Shown: positions 33,421 through 47,800 of the stretch, piece by piece
Layout: every line of letters begins with the position of its first letter
Position numbering within the stretch: the stretch's first letter is position 1
Source: Bretschneidera sinensis
Taxonomy: Eukaryota > Streptophyta > Magnoliopsida > Brassicales > Akaniaceae
DNA length: 64,000 bases
Direction: 5' to 3'
Assembly (NCBI GenBank): GCA_023935145.1
Contig: CM043698.1
Span: forward strand, 13,810,001-13,874,000
Notes under the pieces: generated by a model
Told to the model about the DNA's origin: nothing
The model's input: only the letters and a program-made list of their open reading frames with translations
The model's database searches: none
Program-made: the position numbers and the translations under genes

Positions 33421-35070
33421 TAACTTGGACATAATTCAATTAATAATGATAACCACATATTATTATTCTAAAATTAAGGTTCTAAATTTAAAAGTGTGAA
33501 GAAAATTTGAAATTCCTAAAGTTATGGTCTCCTTTTTGACTTTTAAAAGAGAAAATGCATCCGTGACCAAAATTGAGGCATTGAATTTATGGTGACAAAT
33601 TAAGATTAAATTTGGTACAATAACAGACCAGAAAAGTCAGTGGCCTAATTATGTTGTGATATGTGTGATCTGCGTTACCTCTCCATGTGTTCTTACACGA
33701 CCTTTTTTTTCTTCCCTCCGAACTCTTTTAGTTTTCAAAACGTGTTAATAAGAGATATGTTTGTCAATCCTATCACGTTACGCTGGCAAGCTAAGTCAAA
33801 GATAACGTAATTTGATTGATCTAATGCATCAGACTCTGATCATTATCCAGCTGAGTGTGGAAAAATTATAGTACTCCTGATGCCATTTCTTCTCTCAAAA
33901 GTTTTGAGGTTTTACACCCCGAGTTGTGGAGTTGCCGTAAAACTTACATAAAACTATGCAAGCATGAGATAATTTTCTTTACGTTGTGCCGTCACACACT
34001 CGTGGATCTTCACTAACATAACGTTTCTCAAAATTGATTGCGTGGACTTGTCAGATCATATGATCAAATAAACAAAAAAAAAATTTGTAAAAAACACATT
34101 GAACAAGACAAAATGAAATCTTTATCAACGTTATGCAAGTTTTTTCATATATCGAGAAAATATAAATATTTATTAATATGAAATCATTAAAACTTGCTCT
34201 CTCGGTCACAACAGAAAAACTCAAATCAAAACATTTTTTTATGTGAAGAACAAGTCTCAATCATCACAAATAAAGTTTTTGGTGGTAAATGATCAAGTGA
34301 TTGTGAGACGGTTCTTCAAAACCCTTGCAGTGTACAACAGTTTACTAATTATAAGTTGGATTTGTAATTTAAATATTATGCTAACGCTATTCCAAAAAAA
34401 ATCAAAGTGCAAATTGCTGAAAACGTAGAAGGAAAGTATTTAAATTTGCAAGAACTACAAAGAACAGTAATAAAAAGCATCGCAGCAGTTTTGTGAGGGA
34501 GGGACCTCCACTATTGTAGTTTCTGCACTACTTATATGATTCTTCTAACTCTTTTAACAGCTTGGAACATCTACTTCAGCCATGATACCCACAAAGACGT
34601 CCTTCATCTGCTGACACCTAGCCCATGATCTCTCTATGATACCCTTTTCAGTGTCCATCTACGATCTCATTACAATAATATCATTGTTGCACACAGGACG
34701 CAGTTCACTTTGACATCATTCTGTTGCATGAGAAATGAGAAGACCCCGAGGATATAGAAAAAAATTTGCACTAAATGAGAGGGGTAGACAAGAATTAACA
34801 AAACTTTTAAAGGCCTATAATTAATTTTTAATGAAAAATAAGCAAATAAGTATGGCATTTGCAACTGTTAGTTCCACTGGACTCACTTTTGCACATTCAA
34901 TCACTAATACTACCCTGCCCATCCATCTTTTGCATTTGATCCTCTTACCCAACGGTCCTAACCAGTCAAAATGCCTAAGAAATAACCCAAAAAAGGGCCA
35001 TCCCCTCATATTGAGATGTCACCCCAGCTCTATTTGGTGAACAAATGCAAGAAAACAGTAACATCAGCCT
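33421..35070. other. Intergenic, no gene seen
   Basis: AT-rich sequence between the divergent ACR2-like promoter and the 3' end of the MATH gene. The last 300 bases probably include the MATH gene 3' UTR. No coding or repeat structure is strong enough to call. Confidence 0.5.
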
Positions 35071-35448
35071 TCAAGAATGGTTGAACCAGGGCCCAACTGC
35101 ACCATTCACGTGACCATTACTGTGAACCCCAACACCATTCTGGATTAGAGAAGGGGGCATCCCAACAGCCATAGGAGGTGGTGCAGTTGCATATAGCCCA
35201 TGATTATGCGGGAGAGTGTGGGGGCTCACAAGAGGACTGCCGGCAGGACTTCCTTTACATTGTTGGAGGGTGTGGATCTGCCTTAGCCCTTCCTCGTGAA
35301 TGCGTGCCAGTGTCTCCAACTCCTTCATTGATAAAGCTTCCAAGCCAGCACCATACAGGGGGGCATGTCGTGACATTTCTTCTTGAAGTGAAGCCTCAAG
35401 GGTGTGAATATATTGCTGTAGAAAAGCAACAAAAGGTTACAGATTATG

Positions 35449-35507
<59 letters not shown>

Positions 35508-38500
35508 TGAAAGCTGTTGGAGTTAACTTTCTGGAGTAACTTCTCAAGAATGCTCAACTATATAGCCGTTATTTGGGTTGGTATTTAAGCTGGATTAAAT
35601 CACACTGCTTAAAAGTGGTTCAAAACAATTTTTACCTTGAACACTTTAAACAATGTGATTTAATCCAGCTTAAATACCAACTCAAACAACGCCATAATGC
35701 TGACTAATAGCAGAACCACATTTATTCTAAAGCCAAAGAGGTTTATGTTAGTTACAATCCGCCAGCTAATAATAAGAACCATAAGATACTTAGAGAAATT
35801 GAAAGATTTCGTTGAAATTGTTCATTTGGAAATTTCCTGGAAAGCTAATTATAGGTTCTTGTCTCCGTCAGAACAATAGGGCCATCATGCTCGTTACTAA
35901 ACTTGTTGAAGATATGAAAGATTTAATTCAAGGGCACCCATTGGCTCTCAAAAGGCAACCTAAGAACAAATTCAAGGCCTTGCCCAAACCTGAAATGCAA
36001 GGAAGGCTGTAATTTTCCGGCTCCACATGGAAACAATGCAATGGGAAGTTCATCCAAGGATGCACAATAACTAGATTATGATGATTATGATGACGATGAT
36101 GATGCCAGTGATGATAAATAATAAAAAGAACAAAGCTACGCTGAGGCAAGAACCTGGCACGCCTGCAATTTTGATTCCATGCCATCAATATATGCCTCAC
36201 ACCTAGCAACCTGCTCTTCCTTTTCCCGTTTTTCTCCTTCAGTTTGCCCCACTGTTTGTGTTAATCGCCGAACTTCATCCTCAAGCGACTGGCGGATTTC
36301 TTCCCGAGTCACATTCTCCGTGGCATACCGTTTCAACTCTTCATCAAATCTTTTCCGGGCAGCCTCAGCGTTCTTTAACCTCTCAGCAAGAGCATTTTTC
36401 TCCTTTACTACCCTCTATCAAATTCATAATTGATGTCAGGTAAGGCATTAAATTAGCAGCCATAAAAACCAGACTCATAACAAACAAAGCTCCAAAAATA
36501 GCAGAGCAATCATCAAGAGATCTTTTTTTTACAAGTAGAAACAACTGAGAGATCAAATGGATCTCTTTTGAAATAACGCTAGGTAAAACCAAGCATCCTC
36601 AACGACATACTAAATAGGTTTTTCCACTCCTGATATTTCTATATGAAGAGGATTCCACTAAACTTTGTCAAAAACAATCAAACATTTAATCATTGACAAG
36701 TAGACAACATGCAGATGGAAAACAAAAGAGTTCGGGTAATTTTTATCCCTTTTTCCCCTTTTTTTCCTTCAATGAGCATTGGTAAACAATTGGTTGAAGG
36801 TAAAGTTCATTGCACTTGGTAATGACTCGGAACTTGGCATCAAGACATTCATATTCAAAGAAATGCTAGAAAGACATCATCCCACAGGACCCACACAAAT
36901 CAGGATCCCGGTAAAGTTAGAGAAACAGGAATAGATTATAAAAGCCCTTAAATGAAATAATTTTTTAACAATGGCGACTGATAGATATACAAAATCGCCT
37001 CCATGAGTTAAGTCCAGAACCTGAAACTCCAAATGGAAGGGAAGGTGTCACTCAGTACAAACGCCAGAGGCAACATATAAATAATGTCAGACAAAGTACA
37101 CTGTTTAACACTTATTAAGGAAATAGTGTTTCTAAAGACCTACTTCCTGTCAGATAAAACGAGCTTTATTAGTATAAGGACTCAGTTTCTATCAGAATCA
37201 AAACCAACAAGCATAAATTAATTTTTTTTATAAAATCCCAAGTATCTATTTGCTTTGCAGTTTCGCATAACTCCATACAAAATGCAGGGAGCAGGTGGCT
37301 AGAAAATTAAAAATAAAAAAGTGATTTGTTACCTTCAATTCATCACGTTTCCGAGACTTTAATTGAGAGAGTTGTGTCTCAGCCTCATGAAGACGATCCT
37401 GAAGAGCTTTCTTCTCAGCTGAGAGTTTTGCAATTTCATCATCACGCTCTGAGCGAAGCCACTCAAGTTGACTCTCGACTTCTTGTATTTGTTCAGAATG
37501 TTCCTTCTTTTCCCGAGCAAACCGATCTATCTCAGCCCTCAAATCAGACTGTTATTTCATAAAATATGTCATTCAAATAATCCCCAAAAAGATTAAGAAG
37601 CGACAGAAATTCCCTAGACTATATCGACAGAAAAAACAAATCAGGTACCTTGAGACGACTGTTTGCAGCCTCAGATTCACTCAACTTTTGTGATAATAAA
37701 GCTTTCTCCCGTACCATATTTGAAATTTCAGCCTTCCTCTCTTCACGCATTCGAATAATTTCATCTTCACTGGCACATAACTGGTGCCAAAGAGCAGCCC
37801 GATCAACATTTGCAAGTTCAGCAACCTCCCTCATCATGGTCAGCACAGGTCTAACAATCTGTTGCTCCTGACAAGCCAAAATAACCAAAATTTCCAAATC
37901 TAAATCTAATTCACGACTACTATCTGTAGTGCTGGTGGCACGGTCTACAAGTCTCTTCAGCATCCTTCCTCTGTAAGACTCATCAGCATACCATTTGAAT
38001 AATATTGTGTAAAGCATCTGCACAAATCCTCTCACACAAAGGTCTCTAGAGAGAGCTAATGTCTCAGCAAGACCAAGAACTGAAGTAAAGTCATCCTGTT
38101 GGGCTCTCATCTGCTCACTGGCTTCTCCCTCAACAACATCATCTGCATGCTGAAAATTTTCATCCACAAATCTAGCATTAAGATTCAATCTTAGAGCGAG
38201 ACGCCTTTCCAGGACCATGGCTACAGATTGAGCCACAATGGCTCCTCGAGCTACAGCTCTCTCAAACGTTTGAGAAGCTTCAACAGCAAGACAAGGTATA
38301 GATAACATCTCAATCAAAATATAAATGTCAGAAAAATGACGACTAGCACAGAAAGCCTGCTCATCCACCACATGTAACCTTTCAGAAGTAGGCCCGTTTT
38401 CGCCAAACAAAAAGAGCCCACAAGGTAATGTTGAGCAATTGTCACCAAAATCATCGTCACAATCAATATCTCTAAGTAAGGTTTCAGCAACATCTCCCCA

Positions 38501-41500
38501 ACTATTCACAGTTTTACTCAAAAACTCAAGAACAAAAGGAGACACATCCACACCCAAATTTTTTAGCCTAACGCGAACAGACCTGACCTACAGAAGAGAA
38601 AAGAAAAGGTTACATAAGGATAGAGGAAACTATATTAAAAAAGAACATATCTATGCTGATGAGAATGCGTACTGCTTCAGGAAGATGTTGGCACTGGGAT
38701 GCAGCTTTAAATGTGAAATCTATTGTTGCAGCAAGAGGTTCATCATTTGAGTCTCCCAAAAGCTCAAAAGACTGAAATAAAATGCGTTCCCACACTTCAC
38801 TGCCACATTCCAGTTGACTAAGTGCACCAAATACCTGAGAAACAAAAATAACACAGTTAAAGAGATAAAGATGGAGCAACATAGTTCGTTAATAAAACGA
38901 AACATATACAGAACTGTATTCAAAATTTCATAGTTCAGAAAAATGTTCAAAAGAAAATCATATTCCCTTTCATCTTTACATATATCCCTAAAAGCACACT
39001 TTAACAAGGCCCACCAAAGTAAAAGAAACGAAAGCCTCCCCAGAGATTATCTTACAGGTATTCGTAACGCAGGTTCTGCGTCTGGCTTTTGAAGTCGTTC
39101 AAGAAGCGCACAAGCAGCCAGTGGGTGTTCTGAATGCTCAACCAATTTGGGTACCAAAGTAACTAGATCTGGTTGCAAATGCTTAGGAGCTTTATCCAAT
39201 ACAAGAGCAATCTTTTGTGCAGACTGGGGCCGTCTTCTTGGCTCAGGACAGCCTTGTGGAACAGCTCCATCAAGGGCTCTCAGTGAGTTTACTATCAGCC
39301 CTAAAAGCTCCTCAGATTGCTCTGGCCACTTCGTCTGAAAATCCAATTTGTTCAAGCTGTTAAAACAAAAGAATTAAGCTAATAATTTCATAACTTACAA
39401 TATACAAAATAGTACCTTAGAGCGAAGTGAAGTATTTTCAGAAGATCCCCCAGCAGATGTTTCTGGAAGGCAATTAGGCTGCCTAGGAAAAGCTTTTTCA
39501 GGGTTATTAATCCCATTCAAATCAGAGCTTTGTACAGCAGATGTACTGCTACTATCATCCAAACCAGAATCCAATCTCTCATATAGAGGATATTGAGCAG
39601 ATCCTGTTGCTCCATTTTCCCTATCAGATTCCAGTGGACTAGCAGCTCCACTGCCATCAGGGGAAGTTTTTAAGTTTATATCAGAAGGCTCACCATGAGA
39701 ACCTCCTTCTGAAGGTTGGCAACATTCAACCATTATATCCAGAAGTAAATCAATAATTGCTTGCTGTAGAACTTTAACCCCCATTAACAAATTCATCAAG
39801 CTGGGGGAAGATTCATCAGTCTTTGTGACCTTCTTTCCATCATTACCAGAGAGTTTGGTTGGAAGAAGAAGGCGCTTTACTTTAGCAGGGTCATCAAGAT
39901 AAACACGAAGTCCAGTCAGAAAACCAGCAATTGCTCCAGCATCCATCAGAAGCTTTTCTCGTAAAGTGACCTGCGGCTGTGAAGGATTGTCTCCATATGA
40001 GAGGTGAAATCCAGCTCTAGAAAGAAGGTTTCGAAAGATATCTTCTTCATCTCCACTTATTCCTTCGCTGTCTTCAGAATCAATGAGTTCATCAGGATCA
40101 GTTGTTAAAGCATCTTGATCATCGTCAGAAGCTAAAACCTGGTAGAAGGAAGACCACACATGAACAAACACATATATAACCTATAACATAAAGAAGAGTA
40201 ACAGAATCAAGTGCACCTTCCATTGGTCTATAAGTTTGCTAAGGATGTAAACCCGAACAAAAAGGGATGACGTATAAGGCTAAATTATGAATTTACTGTT
40301 CTTTGGGGGTGAGATCATTTTACTGTCTATATTTCCAATTGCTTCAATTTAATACATCAACTTTCAAAATCAACTAAACCCCTCCATTCCGGTGGACATT
40401 CCGGTCAAGCACTTAATGGAAATCCAAATAAATACAACTTCTTCATCCCCATCCACTTGGGAGTGAGATTATTTTCAATGGCTTGACGGAATTTCACCGG
40501 AATGGATTGATTTGGTTAATTTTGAAAGTTAATATATCAAATTGAAGCAACTGAAAGTATAGGAAGTAAAATAATCCCCCACCCCCAAAGTACAGGAAGT
40601 AAATTCATAATTTAGCCCGTATAAAAATACGAAACCCAATAAATAAAGCAAAACAACCTACACATATCCATTGATAAATGTTCATTCCACTTAAATTGGA
40701 CCTTAAATAGATCAGGGCCAGGTTACAAATAAGGTTGTTAAATTTCAGTTGCCCATGAAGTGAAGGATTTTTCATAAAGTTTCAAGAAGAAACCATGATC
40801 CTACACAAAAAAAAAGGTGAATGATATGCCTTGACCAACTAAATTAACCCAGTACAAAATGAACACAGTATGTGCTATATGTTTCCCTTTTTTTACAATT
40901 AATAAGTGTAGTATTTCAAAGCAACAAGGGAGTGCCAACATATGCTAAATGTGAAATTATGTGAGATATAATTACTGTTATCACACACAGGGTAGTCCTA
41001 AAAACCAATCCCAGAAGTTTTTGATAAGTCACTCCATTGAAGATGTTCTGCGAAAATCAGCCAGCATATATAAAGAAGGAAATACAGTCTTATGATATCA
41101 ACAAAGACTTTAACTTATTAAGGATATTTTATATTTAAGAGAGAAATCATGCATCATTTCATATATGCAAATCCACTCAAGGATGTCTGCCAAATTTTCA
41201 GTAACGTTCAATTTTTACAGTTTTTATGTCATACCACAAGGAATGAAATAGATGCTTCAAGTGAAGGCCACATGCCAGAAATAAGTTTTTTCTGCGAAAC
41301 ATAAGTGTTCTCATTATTTAACAAAATATACTCAAATGAAGAAAACAGAGACCAAAAAACTCTTTTCAATTGTTTATCTTTGACACTTCCACCCACCCAA
41401 CCACACACGTGCACAGACTCACACAAAAAGGAAGATTACAACAGCAGTCCAAAAACTCAAATGAAATACAGGTATTCTGATTATTTAACAACAAAAAATA

Positions 41501-44500
41501 CTCAGATGAAGAAAACATAGGCCAAAAAATTTATTTTCAATTCCCTATCTTTTATACTTTCCCCCACCCAACCACACATGCATGCACACTCACACACAAA
41601 GGAAGACCTAAGCATGCACTTGCAATTCACTTCTATGCAAAAGCATCACCTAACAGACCCCTTTAGTTCCTCATAGCATATATCCAATCCATTTTAGGTG
41701 CGCAGCAGAAAACCCAAGAGTATGATAAAGGTGCAACGAAAATTATTGGCCTTATCTCCAGAGTCAAGATTCCATCAACTACAACAACAAAGTGATATTT
41801 AAAAGGTCCAATAATTTTTTTTAAAAAAAGGAAAAGGAACTAACCTCTAGGTCTGAAAACTCAAACCATGGGCAGCAATCCAATATTTCACAAACAAAAA
41901 CAACCGTGTCACGCACAAGAAACCCAGCATCTGCTTCCAACATATCTGACACCTTCATGAATTGCAAAACAGAATTATTCCATGTTTTTGTACAAATAGA
42001 AGACTCCTTCCACACAGTTTTGGCTGGGTTCTTTTGATTCACCACAGCCATCCTGTATCTAACCCAGAAGTTCTTGTCTGGGTCACTACCAACTGATTGA
42101 TCACTCTCTAAATATATACATATGGTGTCAAAGGACTCATACACACCTGCATCATGACAAATCAAACCATCAATCAATCAAAGCAATTCAAACAACTAAA
42201 CCACATATTGAGTGGAGTAAAAGCAAGAGACAACCACCCACCAATTCGAAGCTCACATCCACCAGCTTGAAAGAATTTGCTAAAGATTTTTCGGGTTTCC
42301 ATTATTTCTTTGAAGGACAAGAAGTTCTCCACTTTCCATGAAAATGAACTTCTTTTCCCAACCATAATTTGGGGAACAGAATCGGCCGAGTCAGTATCCT
42401 GATCAGTAAAATCCTGCATTATAGACGTCTCTTTCAAAATAAGAACCTCTGCAGAGAATACAACAGTGTCCTGAACAAGAAACCCTGAATCTTGATCAAA
42501 GAGACTAGTAAGTGTCACAAATTCACGCCAACCCCAATCCTTTGCAGCTTTGGAGTAACGATTCTGAGATTCCTTTGTGACAGACTTCTCCTCCATTCTT
42601 TGGTTCACAACCGACAACCGATGACTCACAAAACAGCTCCAATCGCTAGAAGTATTTCGTGAATCCGTGACTTCAAGAAACACCGAAAGGTGACATGGTG
42701 GCTGGGACTGCCCTGATACCGTCAAGTATATGGGAAATTTTCATCAGTTCACTCTCCAAAGCTCAATCAAGCAACCATCAAACAGCTCATATACTTTCAA
42801 TTGTAAGGATAGAATGTCATTGAAAAGCAGCACTACTTTTTTCATAAGTGCAATGAAAAGCCACTACTCAAAAGTGACTTATACACAATATACAGAGCAA
42901 AGTTTAAATGTTTTCAAATGCAAGGATAAAAACATAAGCTGTCACTGTTCAGGGCACAATTGAGCATGCAAAAAATACTATCACTGAAATTTTGCCAGGC
43001 AAAACCTAAGCAAATGCCAGACAAGCATAACTTGTTCATGCACAAGTATATGTTTTGCTCGAATATGAAGCTATCTCAATATGTTCAAGTTGTCAAATGA
43101 AAAGATGATAGTGAATGGTAAGACATGATCGTTTTCAATGAAAAAAGAATTAAGGAATTGTCAGTCCTAGTTTACCCGTTTAAGGACAAAGTTTGGTTCG
43201 GCTAAGCTTTTTTGCAAATTTGATCAGGTGCTTATTTTTTAAATTAGCAAAAAAACACTTAGTCAAACCACCCATTTAACCTCTTTTCTTTTTCACTCAT
43301 TTTAGCGGACTAACTACTAGGCAAATGCAATTTAGATTATCAACAATGAACAAAGATTAATAAAGTATCAAATACAGATACAAAAGAATTCCTTAGGGTA
43401 AAAGTCTTACATACCTCGGGGATAAACAATGAGTCGACAGTCCCGGTTCCCAATCTGAAACCTCCTGCTCTTGATGCAAAGCCCTGTAATCTTCCTTTTC
43501 TTCAAAAGATCCTTCAACCTTGTGAAGTTCTCAATCCTCCAAGTGAATTTGCCCATATGGCCATCCGACTTTCTACTCCCACTCCCACTCCCACTCCTTC
43601 CTCCAATCAAACCCCCGTTCTTTGAGAAGCTACTGAACTCTTTAATCACATGAAATGAGGTACTAAACACCGCAGTATCATCCACCAGAAACCCCGAATC
43701 CAGGCCAATAAAATCAGACATCTTCATATAATCATTCCAACCCAAGCTCGTATTATCCCCACTCTTATTATCAGCCGCAAACCTTCCATATGAATCCCTA
43801 TGCATGTGATTTGACCCAGGCTTCTGGTTCAACACCGACATTCTAAACAAACACCAACAACTCCTATCTGACACGACAGTCTTCTCCGTATCCTTACTCT
43901 CCAAACACATAGACAAATACTCTTGCCCATTAACCGAGCTTTGGTACACACTAATCCTCAAATTACACTCCCCGGCAGGGAAAACCGGGCTCATTATCTT
44001 CTGGGTCTTAATCATTTCCTTAAACAAGCTAAAATTATGCACTTTCCAGGTAAACTTCCCACTCAACACATCAGAGACAGGGCCCGCAACCACGGACAAG
44101 GAAATCATCGAGGAAGACAATGATTGCACATCATTGTTATCGCGAGTGAAATTAACGGATTCATTTAAGATTAAGATATCGGCGGTGATAAGCACGGAAT
44201 CATTATTGGCTAAATAACCTAATTTGGAATCGAAAACAGTAGAGGAAGGTGTGAAATCGCACCAGCCATGAGATTTCTTCTTGCTGGAGAAGCGATGCCA
44301 CGAATCCCGATGAATGCTTTTGGAATCATCGAGAAGGTTGACGATGGCGAGGCGGTAGCTGGCGAAGCAGTCCCATTTGGACGATGATGTGCCCCGAGGG
44401 TCCATGATTTGGAGGTAGATGGAGATGTACCCTGGCAAAGCCTGGGAGTCCCCCTTAGGGTACACCAATAAGCGGCAATCGTATCCTCCCACCTCGAAGT

Positions 44501-44804
44501 ACTTGCTCCACAGTGCCCTAGCCTTGATTCGAGGAAAATTGTGGACCGTCCATCGGCACACGGCCGAGTACTCGCCGCGCCGATCGACAGTCACTGTCTC
44601 CTGAGCCCCGCCGCTCCCGTCCCTCGACCCAACCGCCAAGTCCTCCGCCGCAGAGATTGATGATAGCGGTTTCTCCGATGATGTTGATGTCGCCGTTGTT
44701 GTTGTAATCGTTGATGATGAGGTGGTGGCTGGCTGTGATTGGTTGGGTAAAGCGGGTGTAGAAGAGGAGGAAGATGAGACCGCCTCAGATGAACTGTGCT
44801 TCAT
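35071..44804 (-). CDS. Large MATH/TRAF-like protein (At2g25320-like)
   Basis: Minus-strand exons 44804-43415, 42712-42242, 42146-41845, 40138-39416, 39334-39056, 38834-38673, 38587-37649, 37548-37333, 36414-36154 and 35415-35071 join to 5088 nt, 1695 aa plus stop, with consistent phases and GT-AG borders. After a Ser/Thr-rich N-terminus come four MATH domains at about 77-215 (WTVHNFPRIKARALWSKYF), 248-388 (FTWKVHNFSLFKEM), 418-557 (FTWRIENFTRLKDLL) and 584-715 (FSWKVENFLSFKEIM). A conserved helical region follows (TKWPEQSEELLGLIVNSLRA, SAQKIALVLDKAPKHLQPDL), then a long coiled coil (about 1370-1600) and a Pro/Gly/His-rich tail. MATH domains bind peptides and often recruit ubiquitin ligases; the specific role of this subgroup is unclear. 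It differs from the shorter TRAF1a/b (MUSE13/14) proteins. Introns 3 and 9 hold MITEs. Confidence 0.93.
35452..35507 (+). repeat. Compound (TA)n(GA)n microsatellite in intron 9
   Basis: About 31 bp of TA passes directly into about 25 bp of GA, 37 bases upstream of the last exon of the MATH gene on its strand. Confidence 0.95.
35565..35693. mobile_element. Foldback MITE in MATH gene intron 9
   Basis: The left arm TTGGTATTTAAGCTGGATTA (from about 35579) and its right-arm complement near 35659-35678 pair almost perfectly over about 60 bp around a short loop. The outer ends GCCGTTATTTGGGTTG and CAACTCAAACAACGCC are slightly mismatched. About 129 bp in total. Confidence 0.8.
40278..40617. mobile_element. 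Foldback MITE in MATH gene intron 3
   Basis: The element has perfect 20-bp terminal inverted repeats beginning GGCTAAATTATGAATTTACT, and the arms continue to pair imperfectly for over 100 bp (CAATTTAATACATCAACTTT against its complement). CGTATA occurs at 40271-40276 on the left, one base short of the element, and at 40618-40623 on the right, so a 6-bp target duplication is plausible. 340 bp, no coding capacity. Confidence 0.85.
41305..41620 (+). repeat. Tandem duplication, about 170-bp period, in MATH gene intron 3
   Basis: Two units share CATTATTTAACAA-like and ACTCAAATGAAGAAAACA blocks (41312 and about 41479), then TTTTCAATT, CCACCCAACCACACA and CACTCACACA-like blocks about 170 bp apart. 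Moderately diverged. Confidence 0.75.
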
Positions 44805-47800
44805 TGCTTATTGGGTTTCCCTCTCTGTCTCGCTCCCTATAGCTCTCTGGTTTTGGTCTGTATTGATCAAAAAAAAATTATATATGAGAAAGAGATATGT
44901 GGGTGAGAGGGTAAGAGAAGTAGGCTTTGGACAATGAAGGGCGCATGTTAGTCAAGCTGCGCTTCTCTCTAATTAGTTCTTTGATGAGGGGTTTTTTTTT
45001 TTTCCTTCGTTACAGTCTTGGCTGTGTATCGTGTTTTTAGATTTGTGTGCAACAGTGTAAGTAAGGGCTAGTAACGATACAGTGTACAAAAGGGTGATTA
45101 CGGTTCATGAGACAGGTGTGTGGATGCCGTTGGTTTGATAAACTAAATATGTGTGCTTTCATTAAATCCGATTGCACCTGGTACGTGTGCACGTACGTTT
45201 GGCCCCCACAAAGAATGGGACCTAATTTGTTATGATAATACTCTATGACCGATTACATCTGTCTCCCCGTATCCCATTGCGCCACGTCAACTTTTGGAAT
45301 TCTGATATCTCATTATAATTTCATGATTGTTTGATTTGCACCGTTGGATTAGAATACTCTTTTCTTTCCTGGTTTTTCAAGTAAAATGGATTGGATATCA
45401 ATCGACAAATCAAAGTACTGTAGTATCTAGATGTTCTTTTTTGCTTATCTGGGGCCCAATAGAGAATAAGGATACCCGAAAGACACAGGATATATTCTAT
45501 CTCCAAAAAAAATAAAAATTTCCTCATTCGTTGGAAAAAAATGAAAAAGAAAGAAGAAAAAACCCATTTGGTTAGGTGCACTCCTGCACCCAATGAACAG
45601 CTTCACCTCGTAATATTTGGCCAGTTAATGCCAAACAAGTGTAAAAGTAAAACAAAGTGAATAATCAGGTAGTGCATTTCTGCATTTAAAGAAAGAAAAA
45701 AAGACATCATGGCATGGCCGGAAAAGATTGGAAAAAAGCTAAAAAAAAGGAAGGGGATACATGGTGAGAATCAAAATCTTACCTCGGAGGAGTGTAGCCC
45801 AGAATCTGTCGTTTTATACGAGCGGATGGGGAAAAGGAAATGTAGAGCCCATGTAGTATCAATATTTTTTCCTTAATTTTTATTTGCAAAATTCAAACGC
45901 TAGGCCTGTCACTAGGCGGTATGCATGGAAAATTCTTGATTTGCGGATCAAAATTTAATAAATAATTTTTAAAATTTTTATTGATAATGTTAATTGAATC
46001 GGTACGAATATCATTTTTAAAATTTTTAAAAATTACTAATCAAATTTCTATCCAATACAAAAATTTTGTTTTACACCTGATATAAATAGAATCCCTCGTA
46101 AGTATATATAAGTGTATGTGTTTTATTTGACAAGATGAAAAATTGTGAAAGTGGCATCAAACTATGATTTTAAAAGTTGTATTAATTATAATATAATTAC
46201 GACTTTAACTAAAGTTTGATTGGCGGAATCAAAATAAACTTACACAAACAGGTTTTTTTTGGGTCCTTAAAAATCCAACTTACACAAATAAACTAAAAAA
46301 ATTCTACAAAAGGGTAGTTGCGTGATCTTTAGAACTGTTACTTTTTTTACATGATAGATAAAGTGTTACTTAAATATGTGTAACCATGGATTTTATAGGA
46401 AATGGGTTATGATGATTCAAAACGGAGAATAATAGAAAACAATCAATTTTTTTTTCCTTTTTGCAACTTCGTTTTTTCCTTCTGAGCGTGTTGTGAAAAG
46501 GAAGTTGAACCAAAACTCCAATAAAAAGAAAGCACAAAAACTGAAAGCGGGAGAGGAGTATGCCGTGCTCAGTAAATTTGTTAGCTTTTGTGGGCTTTTT
46601 TCATAATTTGAAGATTCTGTTATTTTCTTTTTTAAATAGTTTGAACTATGTGGTTAAATTATAATTTTTTATTTTTTAAATAATGATATGTAGTCTCTTC
46701 ATTAAGAAAATAAAATCTTTAAAAAGATAAAGTAAAATATGAAAGTAAGACCCTTAAACCATAAGGAATGACAATTTCGTCTCGTAACCAGAGGGGCATA
46801 CCTGCAATGAGAGTGTCATGGGGTTCAATAAGAGAATGATGTGTTTGACTTACATTAGTAAAAACTAACTAATACAAAAATTTATATTTAAATCTAATTT
46901 TCAAATGACTAACTTACCCATTCAACAAAATCAAATATAAAAGTATGCCATCAACAAAAAAATAAAAACTAATTTTATGTTTTTTTTGGTTTTTTAGTGA
47001 TTTTTTTGTACATTATATTTTAATGAAAACAAACAATATTAAAAGAAATCATATCATGACTGTACTTAGGTTGCGATTGTAGCCAAAGATCAGATTTGGT
47101 CACGACTCTAACTAGTGATCGGATTGTGACACCAAAGACTTGATCATGAATGCAACTTAAGATCTTGATTTGGATTACGACCATATCTCAAAATGGTCGG
47201 ATTTGAATCACGACTACAATTGTTGTTTGGATATAAATAGTAACTAATAAATGTTAATACAATTGCGATAATCGTAACTAATAATCATCTCTATGGTAGT
47301 GAATGTTGTAACTAACTATCATCACCTCTACGATGGTGATGACCAGCAATCACACCATCGACATTCTCATTCCAAATTTGGGATAAGGTTAATTGAAGAA
47401 AGAGAAGAAAAGGGGAAAAAAAGATAAAAGAACGTAAACAACATAAGTTGTTCACTTAAGGGATTTTCTTTCCCAAATTTATAATAAGAAGTCGCACACC
47501 CAGGTGTTATGGAGAAAATAGGATTCCTTCTAGTAAACGCAAGTAAGATTACACTAACGAGATATTAGCATGCAAATTGTTCTCGACGGAAAACCAAACA
47601 TTGTAATCTCATATTCTTTTACAAACTAGCTTGGACCTTGTCCACATGTACATGAATATTTTGTTCATGAAAAAAATAGTAATTAAAAAAATATTTTATG
47701 ATAATTAACATTTGAATTAAATAAAACATATATTTTTAAAAGAAAAAAAGAGATATTTATGCATTTTTAATTTAAAGTCTTATTTTTTTTGTTGTCTAAA

